DNA from: F23-D06 sp963643165
Lineage (GTDB): Bacteria > Bacteroidota > Bacteroidia > Bacteroidales > WCHB1-69
NCBI GenBank assembly: GCA_963643165.1
Contig: CAVIJD010000018.1
Coordinates: 1 to 40,162 of the forward strand
DNA: 40,162 bases
Direction of reading: 5' to 3'
Numbering within the stretch: the stretch's first letter is position 1; every line of letters starts with the position of its first letter. Positions 8,372 through 18,200 of this stretch are shown here, in pieces. The position numbers and the translations under genes are program-made. The notes under the pieces were generated by a model that was not told the origin of the DNA, did not search any database, and saw nothing but the letters and a program-made list of their open reading frames with translations.

Positions 8372-9211
8372 TTATATCCAGATGTCTTCCAGAATGTTGC
8401 CTTGCAGTCCCACAGTGACTTTCCTGATTGGTATTCTGCGGCTGGCGTTCTCGGCGGCTGTCTTGGCGAGCATCAGCAGTCCGGAGCAGCACGGCACTTC
8501 CATGATGAGCACGGTGAGGGTATTGATCTGGGCCTCGTCAATCATACGGGTGAGTTTGTCGATGTAGGAGTCCTTGTCGCTGTCCAACTTAGGGCATGCG
8601 ATGGCCAGTTTGCGGTTGCGGAGGTATTTGGCATGGAAAGCCCCCAAAGAGAATGCGGTGCAGTCGGCGGCGAGCAGCACGTCGGCGTTGCGGTAGCAGG
8701 CAGAGGTGGGGTTGAGCAGGTGCAGTTGGATGGGCCAGTGCGTCAGTTCGGAGCGTGCTTCTGTGTCTGCTCCGCAGTTGCAAGAGCCAGCGGGTTCGAA
8801 AGTGCGCTCGGCAGAGCCCGGGCATCCGCAGACTTTGGCTGCCCCAAACACCTCGGCAGGGTCAAAGGCGATGTTGTGGCTTTTGAGGTACTGTACGCCC
8901 TGCTGCAGGTAGAGCATCTCGCCATGCTCCTTGAGGTGGCGCAGGTGTGCAATGATGGTGTCGTGGCCTTTGGGGGCGATACGTTCCATAACGGCCTCCT
9001 CGTTGTAAGGCTCGGCCTCGCGTTCCTCTACGGTGATGGCCCCCACAGGGCAGTCGCCGATGCAGGCTCCCAGCCCGTCGCAATAAAGCTCGCTCACAAT
9101 GCGCGCTTTGCCGTCAATGAGCTGCAAGGCACCCTCGTGGCACCCCTGCACACATTTGCCGCAGCCGTTGCATTTGTCTTCGTCTATCCGAATGATTTTT
9201 CTTTTTGCCAT
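8372..9211 (-). CDS. Iron-sulfur (ferredoxin-type) protein with Cys-rich C-terminal domain
   Basis: This is a 279-residue protein from the ATG at 9211. Residues 1-65 are a two-cluster ferredoxin domain. The first site CNGCGKCVQGC is complete. The second reads CDGLGACIGDCP, so its usual second cysteine is Leu and the site has three ligands, as I recall for this family. The remainder has further cysteines (VCGCPGS, SCNCG, ACPKLDSDK, VPCCSG) and no membrane segment. It is probably a cytoplasmic redox protein, sometimes annotated as 4Fe-4S or ATP-binding. Its substrate is unknown. It is the first gene of a two-gene operon with the NUDIX protein, under the strong promoter at 9250-9281. Confidence 0.8.
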   Translation of the reverse strand: MAKRKIIRIDEDKCNGCGKCVQGCHEGALQLIDGKARIVSELYCDGLGACIGDCPVGAITVEEREAEPYNEEAVMERIAPKGHDTIIAHLRHLKEHGEMLYLQQGVQYLKSHNIAFDPAEVFGAAKVCGCPGSAERTFEPAGSCNCGADTEARSELTHWPIQLHLLNPTSACYRNADVLLAADCTAFSLGAFHAKYLRNRKLAIACPKLDSDKDSYIDKLTRMIDEAQINTLTVLIMEVPCCSGLLMLAKTAAENASRRIPIRKVTVGLQGNILEDIWI

Positions 9212-9249
9212 AATAAATAAAGTTAAGGTCGGTTGTTGAAATTTGCGGG

Positions 9250-9281
9250 CAAAGATAAAATATGTTTTGAAAACTGCCAAA
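9250..9281 (-). promoter_or_regulatory. Bacteroidetes-type promoter of the iron-sulfur/NUDIX operon
   Basis: On the minus strand TTTG (9278-9281), a 20-base spacer and TATCTTTG (9250-9257) match the -33/-7 consensus exactly. Transcription should start near 9244, about 33 bases before the ATG at 9211. Confidence 0.8.
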
Positions 9282-9456
9282 CTGAATTCTTGGTCGCGAG
9301 AAATTATTTAAGGGAATAGTCTGTCGTATTTGTTTTCAGAGAGATGAAGTCAATATCCGGCTATTCGTTGGGCTAAGTGTTTTTTCCGTTGATAGACAGA
9401 ATAGATGGTCTTTGTCCAAGAACACAGGTTGAAGACAGAATCGGACGCTCGAAAAA

Positions 9457-9487
9457 TTTGTCTATAGCCATATAAATTGTATTTTTG
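9457..9487 (+). promoter_or_regulatory. Bacteroidetes-type promoter of the ThrE-like/lipoate operon
   Basis: TTTG (9457-9460), a 19-base spacer and TATTTTTG (9480-9487) match the consensus. The expected start is near 9493, only about 9 bases before the ATG at 9502, so the mRNA would have a very short leader or use a slightly later ATG. The stretch 9282-9456 between the two divergent promoters shows no gene. Confidence 0.75.
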
Positions 9488-9501
9488 CCGCCTTGTTCAG
9501 T

Positions 9502-10287
9502 ATGGAAACCAAACAGCTTGATATGTCGCCAGATATGGACAAGGTCTTGCGTACGGCCTTGGACCTTGGGGAGCACCTGCTCATCAACGGGGCGGACGTG
9601 GGCAGGGTGGAGGACACCGTGACGCGCGTCTGCAAGGCCTACGGCACCGAACACGTGGAGGTGTTCTGCATAGCCTCGCTGCTGCAGGCCTCCGTGCGTT
9701 TCCCCGACGGTCAATATTGCCACCAGATGCGACGTATAAAGTCGAACGGCAACAATTTGGCGCGCCTCGAGGAACTGAACGACATCTCGCGGCATCTCTG
9801 TAACCATACCATCACGCTGGACGAGGCCTCGGAAAGGGTCAAGGATGTGAAGAATGTTATGCCTTACCGCAGCGTCTTCTATTACATTGCCGCGGTCTTG
9901 GGCTCGTCAGCGTTCTGCATCTTCTTCGGCGGCTCGCTCCGTGACGGTCTGTCGGCCTCCGTGGCAGCCCTCCCCGTGATGTTTATGGAACGCCATCCCG
10001 TCAAAGGAAGCAGCCAGATGGTGCATACTATCGTGGAGGCTTTCATCGGCGGCGTCATCGCCAACTTGCTGGTGCTCGCCGGTTTGGGACAGAATGTGAA
10101 CCTCGTGTGCATCGGGGTGTTCATGCTGCTCATCCCCGGCATAAAGTTCGGGTACGCCATGCAGGACTTTGTGAACATTGACGTGCTGGCAGGCTCCGCC
10201 AAGCTGGTACACGCACTGATGCTTACGGTAATGATTGTGTTAGGACTCGGCGTCGCCACGATGCTGTTCGGGAGGGTCGCGCTATGA
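9502..10287 (+). CDS. ThrE/YjjP-type exporter subunit, N-terminal half
   Basis: This is a 261-residue membrane protein of the threonine/serine exporter-like family. The N-terminal part has the soluble conserved segment (INGADVGRVEDTVTRVCKAYG) seen in ThrE and YjjP. About five membrane helices follow from residue 125. In Corynebacterium ThrE exports threonine and serine; in E. coli YjjPB exports succinate, so the substrate here is open. The next gene overlaps by four bases (ATGA) and supplies the second half, so the two form one transporter. ATGs at 9523 and 9535 are alternative starts given the very short leader. Confidence 0.82.
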   Translation: METKQLDMSPDMDKVLRTALDLGEHLLINGADVGRVEDTVTRVCKAYGTEHVEVFCIASLLQASVRFPDGQYCHQMRRIKSNGNNLARLEELNDISRHLCNHTITLDEASERVKDVKNVMPYRSVFYYIAAVLGSSAFCIFFGGSLRDGLSASVAALPVMFMERHPVKGSSQMVHTIVEAFIGGVIANLLVLAGLGQNVNLVCIGVFMLLIPGIKFGYAMQDFVNIDVLAGSAKLVHALMLTVMIVLGLGVATMLFGRVAL

Positions 10288-10760
10288 ACAGCATGCTCGT
10301 TATGACTATCGCCGGATGTGTCGGCACGGCGGCTTTTGGCATTCTCTATCACGTGAAGCCCAAACATCTCTTTTTTGCCATGGCCGGCGGTGCCCTCACC
10401 ACACTCTCGCTGCTGCTCTGCCTCCAGTTGACAGATGCCAATCAACTGCTTTCCAATATTGCCGCTACCATCGTCGGCGGCATCTACTGCCTGCTGTGCG
10501 CCCGCTTCAGAAAGGCGCCCAGCACGGTGTTTATGATTCCCACACTCTTCCCCTTAGTGCCCGGAAGGAACCTCTATTTCTCTATGATCGCCCTCACCCA
10601 TCATGACAAAACGGCTTTCATATTCAATTTTTCGACGGCTGTCGAGATAAGCTTCGGCATCGCCGTCGGCATCCTTTTCGTCAACCTTTTCGGCAATCTG
10701 GTGATGACCCGGTTGCCGCAGCCGGCGGAAAAGGACTACAACAGGACAAAAACCAACTAA
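10284..10760 (+). CDS. ThrE/YjjB-type exporter subunit, C-terminal half
   Basis: This is a 158-residue, almost wholly hydrophobic protein with about four or five membrane helices (for example GCVGTAAFGILYHV, SNIAATIVGGIYCLL, ISFGIAVGILFVNLF). The VFMIPTLFPLVPGRNLYFSM stretch is typical of the short ThrE/YjjB partner. It overlaps the preceding gene by four bases, so the two are translationally coupled and should be made in equal amounts. The next gene starts 17 bases on, so lipoate assembly is probably in the same transcript. Confidence 0.82.
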   Translation: MNSMLVMTIAGCVGTAAFGILYHVKPKHLFFAMAGGALTTLSLLLCLQLTDANQLLSNIAATIVGGIYCLLCARFRKAPSTVFMIPTLFPLVPGRNLYFSMIALTHHDKTAFIFNFSTAVEISFGIAVGILFVNLFGNLVMTRLPQPAEKDYNRTKTN

Positions 10761-10777
10761 ATAAACATACGGATACG

Positions 10778-12613
10778 ATGAAATACATTCTTTTGCCTCC
10801 GATGAAGAACCACGACTGCCAACTGCCCTTCTATTTTGCCGTAGAGGAGTATGTGGCGCGCACCTATTTTGATGACGACTATTTTTTCATCTGGCAGGTT
10901 GACCCGACGGTGATGCTCGGGCGTAATCAATTGATACAAAATGAAATCAACGAGGAGTATTGTAAACAACATAATGTGCATGTCTATCGACGCAAGAGCG
11001 GCGGCGGCTGCATCTATTCCGACAAAGGCTGCCTGCAGTTCTCTTATATCACCTCGGAAAGGGTGGTCAACAATACTTTCAAGGAGTACATCTCCCGCGT
11101 TCTGGAGGTGGTCCGCTCGTTAGGTGTTGATGCCTCTACCTCGGGGCGAAACGACATTGTGGTTGACGGCCGCAAGGTGGCAGGCGCCGCTTTCTACAGG
11201 ATGGACAAACGGAGCATTCTGCACAATTCGCTCCTTTTTGACACGGATGTTGAGGCAATGACCCGCAGCCTCACCCCTTCGGGGGAGAAACTGGAGAGCA
11301 AAGGCGTGGCTTCGGTACGGCAGCGCGTGGCTAACCTCTCCGAGTTTACGAAAGTCTCAATCGCTGAACTGATTGCCCATACGCGCAAGATGCTGTGCGG
11401 CGACGGCGTGCTCCAATTGACGGATGACGACATGCAGGAGGTGTTCAAGATCGAGGCAGAACTTGCCTCGCCGGAATTTGTTTATGGACATACGCCCTCC
11501 TATACCAAAAAATGCTCGCTCCGCTTGCCTAAAGCCGGCGAGATTGAGGCTTATGTGGAACTCAAAAACGACACTATACAGCGTATCAATCTGCTGGGCG
11601 ACTATTTCCTGACCGGCGACCTCGACCGCGACCTGCTTAGTCATCTTAAAGGTGTGACCTTTGACCGTGAAGCGGTGAAACAGGTGCTGAACGGCATCGA
11701 CCTTGGCGGCATTATCTTGAATGTCAACCAAGAACAGTTCTTGCACCTGCTGTTCGGACCGCGCCCCCATTTGGCCAAGCCCGAATGGCTGAAGATAAAC
11801 CTCAATGCCAGCCAGTCGTGGATGAATACCAAAGATGTGCTCAACGAACATGCCCTCCATACGATCTGCACCAGCGGACGTTGCCCCAACAAGGGAGAGT
11901 GCTGGCGCGCCGGCACCGCTACGGTGATGATCGCCGGCGACATCTGCACCCGTTGCTGCCATTTCTGCAACACCAAGACCGGACGGCCGCTGCCCCTTGA
12001 CCCTCGTGAGCCTCAGCACGTCGCCGAATCTGTCAAGGCCCTGAATCTCAAATATGTGGTAATCACTTCGGTAGATCGCGACGACTTGCCCGACCTCGGC
12101 GCCAACCACTGGGCGCAGACCATCAATGCGGTGCGCGAATTGAACCCCGACGTCTTCATTGAGGTGCTTATCCCCGACTTTCAAGGCAAGGAAGAACTCC
12201 TCGACATTGTGCTGGAGGCCCATCCCGACGTGGTGGCCCACAATATGGAAACCGTTGAACGGCTTACCCCTACCGTGCGAAGCGCCGCCACCTACAAACG
12301 CAGCCTTGCCGTGCTCAAATATGTGGCCGACAAAGGTTTCGTGGCCAAAACCGGCCTTATGGTGGGTCTCGGTGAAACGGTGCAGGAGGTGGAGAAGGCC
12401 ATGGACGACCTCCGCAAGGTTGACTGCCGCATCCTGACTGTCGGCCAGTACCTGCAGCCTACGCTCAAACACCTCGACGTGAAAGAATATGTTACGCCAC
12501 AGCAGTTTGATGCCTATAAGCAAACGGCCCTCCAAAAAGGCTTCGCTCAAGTGGAAAGCGGCCCCCTTGTACGCTCTTCGTATCATGCCGAACGCTATCT
12601 TCAAAATAGGTGA
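10778..12613 (+). CDS. Fused lipoate-protein ligase and lipoyl synthase
   Basis: This single 611-residue protein carries two full lipoylation enzymes. Residues 1 to about 240 are an LplA-type ligase (RRKSGGG lipoate loop; GRKVAGAAF with the adenylate lysine). Residues about 245-330 resemble the LplA accessory domain. Residues about 335-611 are LipA: Cys364, Cys369 and Cys375 (CX4CX5C, auxiliary cluster), Cys390, Cys394 and Cys397 (CX3CX2C, SAM cluster), and the C-terminal RSSY at 599-602. The ligase half should attach octanoate or lipoate to apo-domains of oxo-acid dehydrogenases or GcvH. The synthase half inserts the two sulfurs. Both halves keep their key residues and no stop or ATG divides them. 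It lies 17 bases after the exporter pair. Confidence 0.9.
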   Translation: MKYILLPPMKNHDCQLPFYFAVEEYVARTYFDDDYFFIWQVDPTVMLGRNQLIQNEINEEYCKQHNVHVYRRKSGGGCIYSDKGCLQFSYITSERVVNNTFKEYISRVLEVVRSLGVDASTSGRNDIVVDGRKVAGAAFYRMDKRSILHNSLLFDTDVEAMTRSLTPSGEKLESKGVASVRQRVANLSEFTKVSIAELIAHTRKMLCGDGVLQLTDDDMQEVFKIEAELASPEFVYGHTPSYTKKCSLRLPKAGEIEAYVELKNDTIQRINLLGDYFLTGDLDRDLLSHLKGVTFDREAVKQVLNGIDLGGIILNVNQEQFLHLLFGPRPHLAKPEWLKINLNASQSWMNTKDVLNEHALHTICTSGRCPNKGECWRAGTATVMIAGDICTRCCHFCNTKTGRPLPLDPREPQHVAESVKALNLKYVVITSVDRDDLPDLGANHWAQTINAVRELNPDVFIEVLIPDFQGKEELLDIVLEAHPDVVAHNMETVERLTPTVRSAATYKRSLAVLKYVADKGFVAKTGLMVGLGETVQEVEKAMDDLRKVDCRILTVGQYLQPTLKHLDVKEYVTPQQFDAYKQTALQKGFAQVESGPLVRSSYHAERYLQNR

Positions 12614-12737
12614 AAATCAAATAGTTGAAACATTTTTTGCCTAAAATCTGATGACTGATTAAACTTTAAAGACAAAAGTTTATCTTCTCAAACTGTGAAA
12701 AATAACTTGTGTAGTTTTTACACAATAAAATTTTTCC

Positions 12738-12745
12738 TACTTTTG
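12738..12745 (+). promoter_or_regulatory. Promoter -7 element of the RND efflux operon
   Basis: TACTTTTG matches TAnnTTTG. A weak TTTT at 12715-12718 gives a 19-base spacer. The start codon of the TolC-like gene lies about 84 bases downstream. The rest of 12614-12828 holds no gene. Confidence 0.6.
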
Positions 12746-12828
12746 CCGCCTGCTTGGGAAGAGGGGATTTTTGTTGTAAAAAATTGATAGCTAATAAGAT
12801 AGAATAAAATAGAAAAACAAAAAGATAA

Positions 12829-14178
12829 ATGAAATTTGAGATGAAAAGACTTTGCGGAAATAGGTTCATTGGCATGACGCTGCTCATGGGGGCGTTGCTG
12901 CTGACGGACGTTAAAGTACAAGGGCAGACGGACTCGGTTCACATCTCCCTGTCCAAAGCCATAGAGATGGCTTTGTCGGAAACGCCCACGATGCGCATTG
13001 CCGACAGGAATGTCAGCATTAAGCAATACTACAGGAAAGAGCAGATTGCCGCCCTTTTTCCGGACGCTTCCCTTTCGGCCTCGTACAACCGCACGCTGCT
13101 GAAGCAGGAGATGGCTATGGAGATGAACGGCCAGATGGTCAGTTTTAAGGTCGGACAAGACAACACGTATTCTTCGGGCATCAGCCTTTCGCTCCCGATA
13201 GTCGCCCCCGCGCTCTGGTCGGCTATAAAGCTTTCCGCCATGGATGTGGAGCTGGCGCAAGAGTCGGCGCGTTCGTCCAAACTGGAGATGGTTAACCAGG
13301 TGAAGCAGGCCTATTACACCTATCTCCTCGCCAAACAGTCGTATGATGTGCTGCAGAAGAGTTATGCCAACATGCAGGCAAGCAATGAGTTGGTAACCCG
13401 GCAATATGAGCAGGAGTTAGTGTCGGAGTTCGAGAAACTGCGTTCAGACGTGGCGTTGCAGAACCAGCGTCCGCAGGTGACCTCCGCGGCCAAAGCCATG
13501 CGCCTCTCTTATTTGCGGCTTAAAGTTGTGTTGGGCATGAACATTGACGAGCCTGTGATTTTTGACGGCAACTTGGCAGACTATGAGCAAGAGGTGCAGA
13601 ATGCACAAGTGCCTGATGGGCAAACTCTTCAATTGGCATACAACTCGGCTCTCCGTCAGTTGGACTTGAGCCTCAAGCAGTTGGAGCAGTCAAAGAAAAT
13701 CCAGAAAGCCTCCTCGTGCCCGACGCTCGCATTGGCCGGCAGCTTCCAGTATTCCGGCATGGGCGACGACAAGCAGGCTTTCAACAATTACCCCTACTCT
13801 TACGTCGCGCTTTCGCTCAACGTGCCGATCCTGTCTTGGGTCAGCACATCTTACAAGTTGAAACAGACGGACTTGAACATCGAGAATATGAAAGACCAGC
13901 GCACCGATACCGAGAAGAACCTCCGCATCAGTCTCCAGAGCAATCTTGACGACATGCAGCAGGCCATCGAGGATTATGCCTCCGACAAGGAGACGATGCA
14001 GCAGGCCCAGAAAGCCTACGACATTGCCAAGCGGCAATATGAGGTGGGCCTCAACACCTGGCTGGACCTCAACAATGCCGAGTTGACCATGATCAGCACG
14101 CAGCTCACATTTGCACAGTCAGTATATAATTATTTGGTAGCCAAGGCCTCGCTGGATGCAACACTTGGCAATGAATAA
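12829..14178 (+). CDS. TolC-family outer-membrane efflux channel
   Basis: This 449-residue protein is the outer-membrane part of a three-part efflux pump. It has a signal peptide (hydrophobic MTLLMGALLL, likely cut near VQGQT). Two repeats follow of the outer-membrane efflux protein fold, with long helices rich in Gln, Leu and Ala (LSKAIEMALSETPTMRIADRNVSIKQ; LNNAELTMISTQLTFAQSVYNYLVAKASLDATLG). The length is normal. The first ATG is used; an ATG at 12841 would also leave a complete signal peptide. It is followed by the adaptor and RND genes, so the three are one operon. Confidence 0.9.
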   Translation: MKFEMKRLCGNRFIGMTLLMGALLLTDVKVQGQTDSVHISLSKAIEMALSETPTMRIADRNVSIKQYYRKEQIAALFPDASLSASYNRTLLKQEMAMEMNGQMVSFKVGQDNTYSSGISLSLPIVAPALWSAIKLSAMDVELAQESARSSKLEMVNQVKQAYYTYLLAKQSYDVLQKSYANMQASNELVTRQYEQELVSEFEKLRSDVALQNQRPQVTSAAKAMRLSYLRLKVVLGMNIDEPVIFDGNLADYEQEVQNAQVPDGQTLQLAYNSALRQLDLSLKQLEQSKKIQKASSCPTLALAGSFQYSGMGDDKQAFNNYPYSYVALSLNVPILSWVSTSYKLKQTDLNIENMKDQRTDTEKNLRISLQSNLDDMQQAIEDYASDKETMQQAQKAYDIAKRQYEVGLNTWLDLNNAELTMISTQLTFAQSVYNYLVAKASLDATLGNE

Positions 14179-14212
14179 ACGGATTTTTACAGAAACAAAA
14201 AGAAAAAAGAAT

Positions 14213-15223
14213 ATGAAACGAATTGATGTTTTCATCCTGACGGCTCTCACGCTGATAGGATTTACAGGGTGTAATGGAAAAAAAGATGTGGCTGAAGCAA
14301 ATGACAAGTCCATCACCATAAAAACCCAGCAGGTGTCTGCACAAGATGTGGAACAGATTTATGAATATACGGCAACCGTTGAGGCTTACGCCGTGAACAA
14401 CATTGCCCCGCTCACGGGCGGCAGAATCGACAAGATCTATGTGGAGGTGGGCGACCGCGTGAGCAAAGGCAAGGTGCTCGTGCAGATGAACGAAAACAGC
14501 CTCAAACAACAGAAAGCGCAACTCGACAATTTGAAAAAGACTTTCAAACGGATTGACGAACTGTATAAAGTTGGCGGCGTGTCTAAGTCGGACTGGGACG
14601 CCCAGAAAACATCCCTCGACGTGGCGCAGACCACTTACGACAATTTGTTGGAAAACACGCAGCTCATCAGCCCCATCCCCGGTGTGATTACCGCCCGCAA
14701 CTATGACAGCGGCGACTTGTATGGCGGGCAGCCTGTGGTGACCGTGCAACAGATAACGCCTGTCAAGATGCTGGTCAACATGTCGGAAGCCCTCTTCAAA
14801 CAGGTCAAGGTGGGCATGCCCGTGTCGATTAAGGTGGATGCCTACGGCGACGAGGAGTTCAAGGGAAAGATAAGTCTGGTGTATCCGACGGTTGACGGCA
14901 CCACGCACACTTTCCCCGTTGAGGTGCAGATCCCTAACACCGATGCAAGGGTCCGTCCCGGCATGTATGCCCGCGTCACGGTGAACCTCGGCACGTACAA
15001 CCACGTGGTTATCCCTGACGAGGCTATCTTCAGACAGCAGGGCTCCGGCAACCGCTACGTCTATATCTACAAGGACGGCAAGGTGAAACTCAGCCAGATT
15101 CAGACCGGTCGCCACATCGGCACCAAATATGAGCTGCTCTCCGGCGCCGAAGACGGTGACATACTTGCTGTTACAGGCCTCTCACGCCTCAAAGACGGTA
15201 TGGAAGTGAATGTTGAAAAATAA
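14213..15223 (+). CDS. RND efflux periplasmic adaptor lipoprotein
   Basis: This 336-residue membrane-fusion protein has a lipoprotein signal (MKRIDVFILTALTLIGFTGC, lipid Cys at residue 20), so it is anchored in the inner membrane. It has the lipoyl half (IAPLTGGRIDKIYVEVGDRVSKGKVLVQM), a short helical hairpin and the second half (LISPIPGVITARNYDSGDLYGGQPVVTV). The barrel and membrane-proximal domains follow, with the typical RPGMYARVTV stretch. I place the start at 14213 because it gives the lipoprotein signal; an upstream frame overlaps the TolC gene. It sits 34 bases after TolC and 16 before the pump. Confidence 0.9.
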   Translation: MKRIDVFILTALTLIGFTGCNGKKDVAEANDKSITIKTQQVSAQDVEQIYEYTATVEAYAVNNIAPLTGGRIDKIYVEVGDRVSKGKVLVQMNENSLKQQKAQLDNLKKTFKRIDELYKVGGVSKSDWDAQKTSLDVAQTTYDNLLENTQLISPIPGVITARNYDSGDLYGGQPVVTVQQITPVKMLVNMSEALFKQVKVGMPVSIKVDAYGDEEFKGKISLVYPTVDGTTHTFPVEVQIPNTDARVRPGMYARVTVNLGTYNHVVIPDEAIFRQQGSGNRYVYIYKDGKVKLSQIQTGRHIGTKYELLSGAEDGDILAVTGLSRLKDGMEVNVEK

Positions 15224-15239
15224 TTAAAACGGTAATAAT

Positions 15240-18200
15240 ATGAGTTTATATCAGAAATCCGTTCAACGGCCGATTATGACGGGGCTGATTTACATCGCCA
15301 TCGTCATCCTCGGTGTGTTTTCTATGACGAAGCTGCCGATAGACCTGTTCCCGCACATGGACGGCAACACCATCATGGTGATGACAGTCTATGGCGGTGC
15401 GAGTGCGGAGGACATCGAGGACAATGTGTCGAAACCTATCGAGAACACGCTCAACTCTTTGAGCGACTTGAAACACATCACCTCCGAGTCCCGTGAGAAC
15501 TATTCTATCGTGTATCTGGAATTCGAATATGGGGTGGATATAGACGAGAAGACGAACGATGTCCGCGACAAGTTGGACATGGTCTCCTCCTCCTTGCCTG
15601 ACGATGCCAACGAGCCCTATCTGTTCAAGTTCAGTGCCGACGACATGCCTATCGTGATGCTTTCTGTGAAGTCGGACCAGAGCACGCAGGCGCTTTACAA
15701 GATCCTTGACGACAAGGTGGCGTCGCCTTTGAGCCGAATCAGCGGTGTGGGTGCCGTGTCTGTGGCGGGTGCGCCTCAACGCGAGATCCAGGTCTATTGC
15801 GACCCCTACAAACTGGAGTCCTACAACTTGACAATCGAGAGTATCGCTTCCGTGCTGGGCGCCGAAAACCGCAATGTGTCGTTAGGTATTATGGATGTCG
15901 GAACGAAAACCTACTCCATGCGTGTGGATGGCGAGTTTGAAAGTGCCGACGAGATGGAAGACATTGTGGTGGGAAGCTACGGCAACAAGGACATTTATTT
16001 GAGAGACGTGGCCACGGTCAATGATACGTTGCAGGAACGTATGCAGGAAACTTACACGGACGGTTCGCGCGGCGCTATGGTCATCATCCAGAAACAGTCG
16101 GGTGCCAATACGGTGCAGATTGCCAACAAGGTGAAGGCGCAGCTGCCGAAGATACAGGAGTCTCTGCCCGCCGATGTGCAGTTGAGCATTTTGGTGGACA
16201 ACTCCGACAACATCACGAACACGATCAGCAGCCTCGAGGAGACCATCATCATCATTCTGGTGCTGGTGGTGTTGGTGGTGCTCTTTTTCTTGGGACGATG
16301 GCGCGCTACGCTCATTGTGGCGTTGGTGGTGCCTGTGTCCTTGGTGGCAGCATTTATCTATTTGCTCTTGACGGGCAACTCCCTGAACATCATTTCGCTT
16401 TCTTCCCTCAGTATCGCCATCGGTCTGGTGGTGGATGACTCTATTGTGGTGCTCGAAAACATCACTACTCATATCGAACGCGGTTCCAAGCCTAAGGCGG
16501 CGGCTATCTTCGCCACTAACGAGGTCTATCTTTCCATTGTGGCTTCTACGTTGGTCATCATTGCCGTGTTCTTGCCGCTGACCTTCCTCACGGGCATGTC
16601 GGGCGTGCTGTTCAAACAGTTGGGTTGGATTGTCACCATTGTGATTACGGTGTCGTTGGCGGCGGCTATGACCCTGACGCCGATGCTGTCATCACTGCTG
16701 CTGAAAAAGAACCCCAAAAAGAGCAAATGGTTTGAGAAAATCTATGGTCCTATCGAGCGCTTCCTCGGCAAACTTGACGAGGGCTATGCCCGCATGCTGA
16801 GTTGGAGTGTCAACCACCGGAAAACGGTGATTGCCATCGCCTTTGCCGCTTTCATCTGTAGCCTTGCCTTGCTCAAGGTCATCCCTACCGAGTTTTTCCC
16901 CACGCAGGACAACGCCCGATTGAGCGCGACGGTGAAATTGCCTGTCGGCACGCGTGTCGAGATTACCAAGGAACTGGGCGACCAGCTGGTGAAAGAGATC
17001 CGCGAGAAGTACCCCGACGCCGTCAAGACGGTCAACTACTCCGTGGGTCAGCCCGACGAGGACAATACGTTCAGCTTGATGAGTGACAACGGTACCTACC
17101 TCCTCTCTTTCAACATCCGCCTCTACAAGAAGACGGAAAGGAAAGAGTCGATCACGGAGGTGGCAGACGGCATTCGCGACATTATGCGCAATCATATCGA
17201 GATAAACACCTATACGGTTTCTACGGGACAAGGCAGCATGGGCGGCATGTCGTCCGTTGACATAGAGCTTTACTGTTATGATTTCACTACCACGGACAAT
17301 TTTGCCGCCGAGTTGGCAAACCGTATGCGGAATGTGAAAGGCTGCACGGAGGTGACCATCAGCCGTGACGAATATACCCCCGAACTTTCGGTGGAGCTTG
17401 ACCGCCGCAAGTTGGCCGAAAACGGACTCAACTCCACCACGGCCGCAAGTTATGTGCGCAACCGTTTCAACGGCTATACGGCCTCTTACTTCCGGGAGGA
17501 CGGTGACGAATACAACATCCGTGTGCGTTATGCCCCTGAGTTCCGCAACGATGTGAAAGCCATCGAGAATATCCTGATGTACAATTCACAAGGCAAGGGC
17601 ATCCGCGTGGGCGACGTGGGACAGGTGGTGGAAACTTACACCCCGCCCTCCATCGAGCGTAAAGACCGTGAACGTATGGTGAAAGTGTCGTGTATGGTCG
17701 GCAAGGACGCTGTGCTGAGCGAAATCGTGGCAGCCGCCCAAAATGAGCTCGACCAAATGGACATACCGAGCACGCTCGACTATAAGATCGGCGGTACCTA
17801 CGAAGACCAACAAGACGCATTTGGCGATATGTTTGTGCTCATCGCCCTGATTGTCATGCTGGTGTATGTGGTGATGGCTGCACAGTTTGAGTCGTTCACG
17901 TATCCTTTCGTCATCATGTTCTCTATTCCGTTTGCCCTCACTGGCGTGCTGATCGGTCTGGCCGTTACGAGAACGGCTTTGGGTATCATGGCCCTTATCG
18001 GCATTATGATGTTGGTGGGCATTGTGGTCAAGAACGGCATTGTGCTGGTCGATTACACGAGCCTCTGCCGTGAGCGCGGCATGAGCATCAAGGAGGCTGT
18101 CGTGGCCGGTGGCCGCTCCCGTCTGCGTCCTATTCTCATGACAACCTTGACGACGGTGCTGGGTATGATACCGCTGGCACTCGACAAGGGCGAAGGCGCC

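Noticed and set aside
7719..9220. Long plus-strand frames opposite the NUDIX and iron-sulfur genes
   Set aside because: Both minus-strand genes have clear motifs and a consensus promoter; the plus frames show no domain.
11357..12604. Long minus-strand frame opposite the lipoyl synthase part
   Set aside because: It is antisense to a gene with complete catalytic motifs; the composition (His, Val, Gly-rich) is that of a shadow frame in GC-richer coding sequence.
12829..14178. TolC-like gene as outer channel of the RiPP exporter
   Set aside because: It is 5 kb away, behind unrelated genes, and directly followed by its own adaptor and RND pump.
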